NCBI RefSeq assembly: GCF_041927875.1
Contig: NZ_JBHFHN010000006.1
Source: Paracoccus sp041927875
Lineage (GTDB): Bacteria; Pseudomonadota; Alphaproteobacteria; Rhodobacterales; Rhodobacteraceae
Length of the DNA stretch: 64,000 nt
Strand: one strand, 5' to 3'
Position numbers and translations under genes: made by a program. Shown here piece after piece: positions 59,637-64,000 of the stretch. Each line of letters starts with the position of its first letter. The first letter of the stretch is position 1. Below the pieces are notes generated by a model that worked only from the letters and a program-made list of their open reading frames with translations, ran no database searches and was not told where the DNA came from.

Positions 59637-61823
59637 ATGAGCCGCTTTGCCCAAGGTCAGCCGGTTGCGGTGGTGCTGCCCGAGGGCCTGGGTCGGGCGC
59701 TGGATTATCTGGCGCCCGAGGCGGGCTGCGCCGCGGGGGATTTCGTGCTGGTGCCCTTGGGGCCGCGGCGGCTGGTCGGGGTGGTCTGGGGGCCGGCGGC
59801 GGGCGATTACCCGATCGAGAAATTGCGCGCGGTGATTGCCGTGCTGGACGCCGCGCCGATGACCGAAGGGATGCGGGCGTTTCTGGAGCGGGCCGCCGCC
59901 TATACGATGACGCCGCTGCCTGCGATGGTGCGGCTGGCCACGCGCGCGCCGGGGCTGGCCGATCCGCCGGGGATGCGACGCATCTATGTGCCCTCCGGGG
60001 CGCCGCCCGCGCGGTTGACCGAGGCGCGGGCGCGGGTGATGGCGGTGATCGCGGATCACGGCGGCGCAGGGTTCGCCCTGGGTGAGCTGGCCGCGCTTGC
60101 GGGCGTATCGCATTCGGTCATTCACGGGCTGGTCAAGGCGGGCGTGCTGGCCGAAATCGCCGCGCCGCGCGATCTGCCCTATCCGCGGCTGGATCCCAAC
60201 CTGCCCGGCAAGGCGCTGGATGACAGCCAGCAGGCCGCCGCAGATCAGCTCTGCGCGGGCATGACGGCGGGGGGCTATGGCACCACGCTTCTGAAGGGCG
60301 TCACCGGGTCGGGCAAGACCGAGGTTTACCTTGAGGCCGTGGCCGCCTGTCTGCGCGCCGGGCGTCAGGCGCTGGTGCTTTTGCCGGAGATCGCGCTGAC
60401 CTCGGCCTTTCTGGCGCGGGTCGAGGCGCGGTTCGGGGCGCGTCCGGGCGAGTGGCATTCCGGTGTCACCCAGGCCGAGCGGCGGCGGCTGTGGACCATG
60501 GCCGGGCGCGGCGAGGTCGGGCTGGTGGTCGGCGCGCGATCGGCGCTGTTCCTGCCGTTCCGCGATCTGGGCCTGATCGTCGTCGATGAGGAGCATGACA
60601 CCAGCTACAAGCAGGAAGACGGTGTGCTGTATCACGCCCGCGACATGGCGGTGTTGCGCGCCAGTCTTGAGGGCGGGCAGGTGGTGCTGGCCTCGGCCAC
60701 GCCGGCGCTTGAGACTTGGGTGAATGCGCGGGCCGGGCGTTACGGGCGCGTCGATCTGACCGCGCGGTTCGGCGTGGCGGAACTGCCCGACATGGCCACC
60801 ATCGACCTGCGCGCCGAGCCGATGGAGGCGGGCCAGTGGATCAGCCCCAGCCTGGCGCGCGCCATGGTCGACCGGCTGGAGAAGGGCGAGCAAAGCCTGT
60901 TGTTCCTGAACCGGCGTGGCTATGCACCGCTGACCGTCTGTCGGTCCTGCGGCGGCCAGATCGCCTGCGATCACTGCGATGCGCGCATGGTCGAGCATCG
61001 CTTTCTGCGCCGTCTGGTCTGCCACCAATGCGGCGCGACCCGCCCGGTGCCGCAGACCTGCCCCAGTTGTGGCACCACCGGTGCCATGGCCGCCGTCGGT
61101 CCCGGTGTCGAGCGGCTGGCCGAGGAGGTCGCGGCGCGTTTTCCCGGTGCGCGGGCTGCCGTGCTGTCGTCGGATCTGTTCACCAGCGCGCGGGCCTTGC
61201 GCGATCAGATCGCGGCGATTGCGGCGGGGCAGGCCGATATCATCATCGGCACGCAGATCGTGGCCAAGGGGCACAACTTTCCCGATCTGACGCTGGTGGG
61301 GGTGATCGACTCCGATCTGGGCCTGTTCGGGTCGGATCTGCGCGCCGCCGAGCGGACCTTTCAACTGATCCGCCAGGTCGCCGGTCGCGCCGGGCGGGCG
61401 CAGGCGCCGGGGCTGGCGCTGTTGCAGACCCACCAGCCCGACCACCCGGTGATCCGCGCCATCCTGGCGGGCGATGACGAAGGCTTCTGGCAGGCCGAGG
61501 CGGCGCAACGTCAGGCGCTGCGGATGCCGCCCTTTGGCCGTCTGGCCGGGATCATCCTGTCATCGCCCGACGCCCAGGCGGCGTTGGAGGTGGGCGAGGC
61601 GCTTGCGCGCGCCGATGCCCCTCTGCGCGCCATCGGCGCCGAGGTCTGGGGGCCTGCGCCCGCGCCGATTGCCCGCGTGCGGGGCCGCCACCGCCTGCGC
61701 CTGCTAGTGCGCGCCGACCGGGGGGCTGCGCTGCAACCGGCGCTGTCGGCCTGGCTGGCGCAGGTGCGGCTGCCCGCCAAGGTGCGGCTGGCCGTCGATA
61801 TCGACCCGCAGAGCTTCCTGTAG
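59637..61823 (+). CDS. priA: primosomal replication-restart helicase PriA
   Basis: PriA reloads the replisome at stalled forks. The 728-aa protein has the N-terminal 3'-DNA-binding domain (VAVVLPEGLGRALDYLAPEA; VLVPLGPRRLVGVVWG), Walker A KGVTGSGKTEVYLEA, DEEH in IVVDEEHDTSYKQEDGVLYH and two zinc-binding cysteine pairs sets (CRSCGGQIACDHC; CHQCGATRPVPQTCPSC). Later come LIGTQIVAKG-type and QVAGRAGRAQAPGLALLQT motifs. The ATG at 59637 (MSRFAQGQP) preceded by AAAGGGGC is chosen over an upstream ATG at 59616. Confidence 0.95.
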   Translation: MSRFAQGQPVAVVLPEGLGRALDYLAPEAGCAAGDFVLVPLGPRRLVGVVWGPAAGDYPIEKLRAVIAVLDAAPMTEGMRAFLERAAAYTMTPLPAMVRLATRAPGLADPPGMRRIYVPSGAPPARLTEARARVMAVIADHGGAGFALGELAALAGVSHSVIHGLVKAGVLAEIAAPRDLPYPRLDPNLPGKALDDSQQAAADQLCAGMTAGGYGTTLLKGVTGSGKTEVYLEAVAACLRAGRQALVLLPEIALTSAFLARVEARFGARPGEWHSGVTQAERRRLWTMAGRGEVGLVVGARSALFLPFRDLGLIVVDEEHDTSYKQEDGVLYHARDMAVLRASLEGGQVVLASATPALETWVNARAGRYGRVDLTARFGVAELPDMATIDLRAEPMEAGQWISPSLARAMVDRLEKGEQSLLFLNRRGYAPLTVCRSCGGQIACDHCDARMVEHRFLRRLVCHQCGATRPVPQTCPSCGTTGAMAAVGPGVERLAEEVAARFPGARAAVLSSDLFTSARALRDQIAAIAAGQADIIIGTQIVAKGHNFPDLTLVGVIDSDLGLFGSDLRAAERTFQLIRQVAGRAGRAQAPGLALLQTHQPDHPVIRAILAGDDEGFWQAEAAQRQALRMPPFGRLAGIILSSPDAQAALEVGEALARADAPLRAIGAEVWGPAPAPIARVRGRHRLRLLVRADRGAALQPALSAWLAQVRLPAKVRLAVDIDPQSFL

Positions 61824-61919
61824 CCCCGTGGCGGAACGCCGGGCTGGCCCGCGGCGTTCGGTCTGGTAACAGCGCCGCCCGCCCCCTATCTTCGGGCAGC
61901 CCAACGACAGGAGAGCGCG

Positions 61920-62564
61920 ATGACCACCGGACCCTTTGCCGACCGCCTGCCCACCGCCGACGAGGCGCTGCCGGGCCGCGATGCCCCGATCATGGTGCCG
62001 GGCCGCCATGCCGTGCTGGGCACCGACATCGGCGAACTGCCCGCCGGGCATGAGGTCGTGCTGCTGGGCATGGGCTGCTATTGGGGCGCCGAACGCCTGC
62101 TGTGGCAGGCCGAGGGTGTGCATTCGACAGCGGTGGGCTTTGCCGGTGGCCTGACCCCGAACCCCACCTATGCCGAGGTTTGCACCGGTCGCACCGGCCA
62201 TGCCGAGGTGGTGCGCGTGGTCTTTGACCCGGCCCGCATCAGCCTGTCGCATCTGCTGCAACTGTTCTGGGACAATCACGATCCGACCCAGGGCAATCGC
62301 CAGGGCAATGATCGCGGCACCCAGTATCGGTCGGCCATCTATGCGATGAACGATCACCATCTGGCACTGGCCGAGGCTTCGGCAGTGGACTTCGGCAACC
62401 GGCTGGCGGTCGGTGGCTTCGGTGCCATCACCACCGAGATCGCGCCGATGCCCGTGTTCTATTTCGCCGAGGATGAGCATCAGCAATATCTGCACAAGAA
62501 TCCGAACGGCTATTGCGGGCTGAAGGGCACCGGGGTTAAGGCCAGCACCAGCCAATCGCTTTGA
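61920..62564 (+). CDS. msrA: peptide methionine sulfoxide reductase MsrA
   Basis: MsrA reduces methionine-S-sulfoxide in proteins. The 214-aa protein has the active-site motif GCYWGAE (usually GCFWG), VGFAGGLTPNPTYAEVCTGR, TGHAEVVRVVFDP, LFWDNHDPTQGNRQGNDRGT, QYRSAIYAM and the C-terminal EDEHQQYLHKNPNGYCGLKG with the resolving cysteine. AACGACAGGAGAG precedes the start. It is followed by prmA 12 bp later. Confidence 0.95.
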   Translation: MTTGPFADRLPTADEALPGRDAPIMVPGRHAVLGTDIGELPAGHEVVLLGMGCYWGAERLLWQAEGVHSTAVGFAGGLTPNPTYAEVCTGRTGHAEVVRVVFDPARISLSHLLQLFWDNHDPTQGNRQGNDRGTQYRSAIYAMNDHHLALAEASAVDFGNRLAVGGFGAITTEIAPMPVFYFAEDEHQQYLHKNPNGYCGLKGTGVKASTSQSL

Positions 62565-62576
62565 ACAGGGGCCGCC

Positions 62577-63449
62577 ATGACCACCTTCACCGCCTTTACC
62601 ACCTGCCCCAGCCGCGCCCAGGCCGAGGCCTTGGCCGAGCATGTCGAGGCGCTTGAGCCGGAACCCTATGGCACCGGCGTGTTCGAGATCGAGGACGGGT
62701 CCGACCGGTGGGAAGTCGGTGCCTATTTCACCGAACGCCCCGATGAGGTGGCGCTGCTGCTGCTGGCCGCCGCGCAGGGCGCGCAGCCTTTTGTCGTGTC
62801 GGAACTGCCCGACATCGACTGGGTGGCGCATGTGCGGCGCGAACTGGCGCCGGTGCAGGCCGGGCGGTTTTTCGTCTATGGCAGCCATGACGCCGACAAG
62901 CTGCCTGCCGGCGCCCTGGCGCTGAATATCGACGCGGCGATGGCCTTTGGCACTGGCCACCACGGCACCACCAAGGGCTGCCTGCTGGCGCTGGACCGGC
63001 TGGCCGATACCGCGCCGGGCCGGGTGGCGGACATCGGCTGCGGCACGGCGGTGCTGGCGATGGGGGCCGCGCGGCTGTGGCCGGGGCTGGAGATGCCGGT
63101 CATGGCCTCGGATAACGACGTGATCGCGGTCGAAACGGCCGAGGCGAATGTGCTGAACAACGGGTTGGACGGCAAGGTCGCCTGCTTTCAGGCGACGGGC
63201 TTTGATCACCCCGATCATGCTGCCGCCGCGCCCTATGACATCGTGCTGGCCAATATCCTGAAACAGCCGCTGATCGACCTGGCCCCCGACATGGCCGCGC
63301 ATCTGGCGGCGGGCGGACGGGCGATCCTGTCGGGGCTGCTGACCACCCAGGCCGATGAGGTGACGGCGGCCTATGTCGCGCAGGGGCTGGTGCCCGAACA
63401 CCGCGACGATCTGGGCGAATGGTCGACGCTGGTGCTGCGCAAGCCCTGA
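62577..63449 (+). CDS. prmA: ribosomal protein L11 methyltransferase
   Basis: PrmA trimethylates ribosomal protein L11. The 290-aa protein has an N-terminal substrate domain (VEALEPEPYGTGVFEIEDGS), GRFFVYGSHDADKLPAGALA, the family segment AFGTGHHGTTKGCLLALD, the AdoMet-binding VADIGCGTAVLAMGAARLW and the catalytic-region VLANILKQPLIDLAPDMAAH. It probably shares a transcript with msrA. It converges with the partial gene at the right edge. Confidence 0.93.
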   Translation: MTTFTAFTTCPSRAQAEALAEHVEALEPEPYGTGVFEIEDGSDRWEVGAYFTERPDEVALLLLAAAQGAQPFVVSELPDIDWVAHVRRELAPVQAGRFFVYGSHDADKLPAGALALNIDAAMAFGTGHHGTTKGCLLALDRLADTAPGRVADIGCGTAVLAMGAARLWPGLEMPVMASDNDVIAVETAEANVLNNGLDGKVACFQATGFDHPDHAAAAPYDIVLANILKQPLIDLAPDMAAHLAAGGRAILSGLLTTQADEVTAAYVAQGLVPEHRDDLGEWSTLVLRKP

Positions 63450-63456
63450 TGGCAGA

Positions 63457-64000
63457 CTAGCCGGGCGGCCAGACCGGCCAGCTATCGGTGATGCGGCCGT
63501 CCTCATGGATCAGGATTTCGGCGAAATCCTGAATGACGGCCTCGGATTGGGTGGGGCGCAGGGCGATCACGGTAGGCTCGGGCGCGCCGCGCGGCAGCAC
63601 CCATCCCTGCTGGTTCGAGGATGGCGCATAGAAGGGGCTGGGCCGCAGCCCGGCCGGATAGACCGGCTGCGCCATCCACTTGCCACCCCAGCCAAAGGCG
63701 ATGCGGTCGCCGATCAGCCGCGCGCCGCGCAATGCCTCTGACAGGCGCGGATGGCCGGGCAGGCCGTGCGGCACGGTTTTCAGCACCGGCGTCACGATGA
63801 ACAGCGCGGGCGTCAGCGCCGCGTTGCAGGGCTGGTCGAAATCCGACGGCTTGACCAGGGCCGAGCCGACCACGACCTCATTCCCCGGTGTGCCGGCTGG
63901 CATCGCCAAAGCGGTGGACGACCCGCCGGTGTTCAGGATGCGCCGCGCGCCCGGCGGCAAGGCGGCGATGAAATCCGACAGCCGCGCCATCGCCTGCACC
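63457..64000 (-). CDS. C-terminal part of a putative PLP-dependent enzyme (runs off window)
   Basis: About 180 C-terminal residues are visible; the frame is open to the right edge, and the GTG at 63999 is probably internal. Segments such as RRILNTGGSSTALAMPAGT, NEVVVGSALVKPSDFDQP and GRITDSWPVWPPG suggest a fold-type III (alanine-racemase/D-threonine-aldolase-like) enzyme, because of the GS-A-LVKPSDFD pattern. The PLP lysine would lie outside the window, so this is tentative. Confidence 0.5.
   Translation of the reverse strand, partial: VQAMARLSDFIAALPPGARRILNTGGSSTALAMPAGTPGNEVVVGSALVKPSDFDQPCNAALTPALFIVTPVLKTVPHGLPGHPRLSEALRGARLIGDRIAFGWGGKWMAQPVYPAGLRPSPFYAPSSNQQGWVLPRGAPEPTVIALRPTQSEAVIQDFAEILIHEDGRITDSWPVWPPG

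Overview
The window looks like a chromosomal segment of a high-GC alphaproteobacterium of the Rhodobacterales, most likely Paracoccus or a close relative. The grounds are the gene order and the near-identity in style of many products to Paracoccus/Rhodobacter proteins (an aromatic aminotransferase closely resembling the P. denitrificans enzyme as I remember it, phosphatidylcholine synthase, XerC next to DUF484). A dispersed intergenic motif with a GRGTATTT core, which I associate with Rhodobacteraceae, also occurs at least five times. Species assignment is inference.

Left part (1-9.6 kb), accessory DNA. It holds the end of an IS3-family element with a programmed -1 frameshift site, an unrecognised two-gene module (soluble 347-aa protein plus four-helix membrane protein), an imuA-imuB-dnaE2 mutasome cassette with a LexA-box match at the imuA/imuB junction, and a 5'-truncated nuclease-like gene. 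It finishes in a 73-bp sequence (9541-9613) that is a second copy of a transposon right end.

Middle part (9618-31812) is a complete Tn7-like transposon of 22,195 bp. The ends are inverted TGTSGATTCCAGTGGT sequences, each followed by three TnsB-site-like repeats, spaced irregularly on the left and contiguously on the right as in Tn7. A 5-bp duplication ATCGG flanks both ends. The right end lies 10 bp from the CCA end of a tRNA-Pro(CGG) gene, which is therefore the likely attachment site. Inside are a tightly coupled tnsA-tnsB-tnsC-tniQ operon followed by two small unrecognised genes, a type I restriction-modification set with a YgjP-like metallopeptidase, a divergent pair of small DNA-binding proteins around a perfect palindrome, and a two-gene module made of a 1668-aa NERD nuclease / protein kinase / UPF1-like helicase and a 493-aa winged-helix protein. 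The relic right end directly left of this element means that two Tn7-like elements were inserted one after the other at the same tRNA site; the 1-9.6 kb DNA is probably cargo of the older one.

Right part (31.8-64 kb) is ordinary chromosome: tRNA-Pro, a DMT exporter, a leucine operon (leuC-glycosyltransferase-leuD-exo/endonuclease family-leuB) ending in a terminator, rsfS-rlmH, a VirK/YbjX protein, and the gpmI-envC-like-ctpA-rppH operon. After these come a lytic transglycosylase, an FAD oxidoreductase, aromatic aminotransferase and sulfurtransferase, an OmpA-family protein, smpB, a ThDP enzyme, pcs, xerC-DUF484, a transaldolase-like aldolase, priA, msrA and prmA. A partial gene, possibly a PLP enzyme, runs off the right edge.
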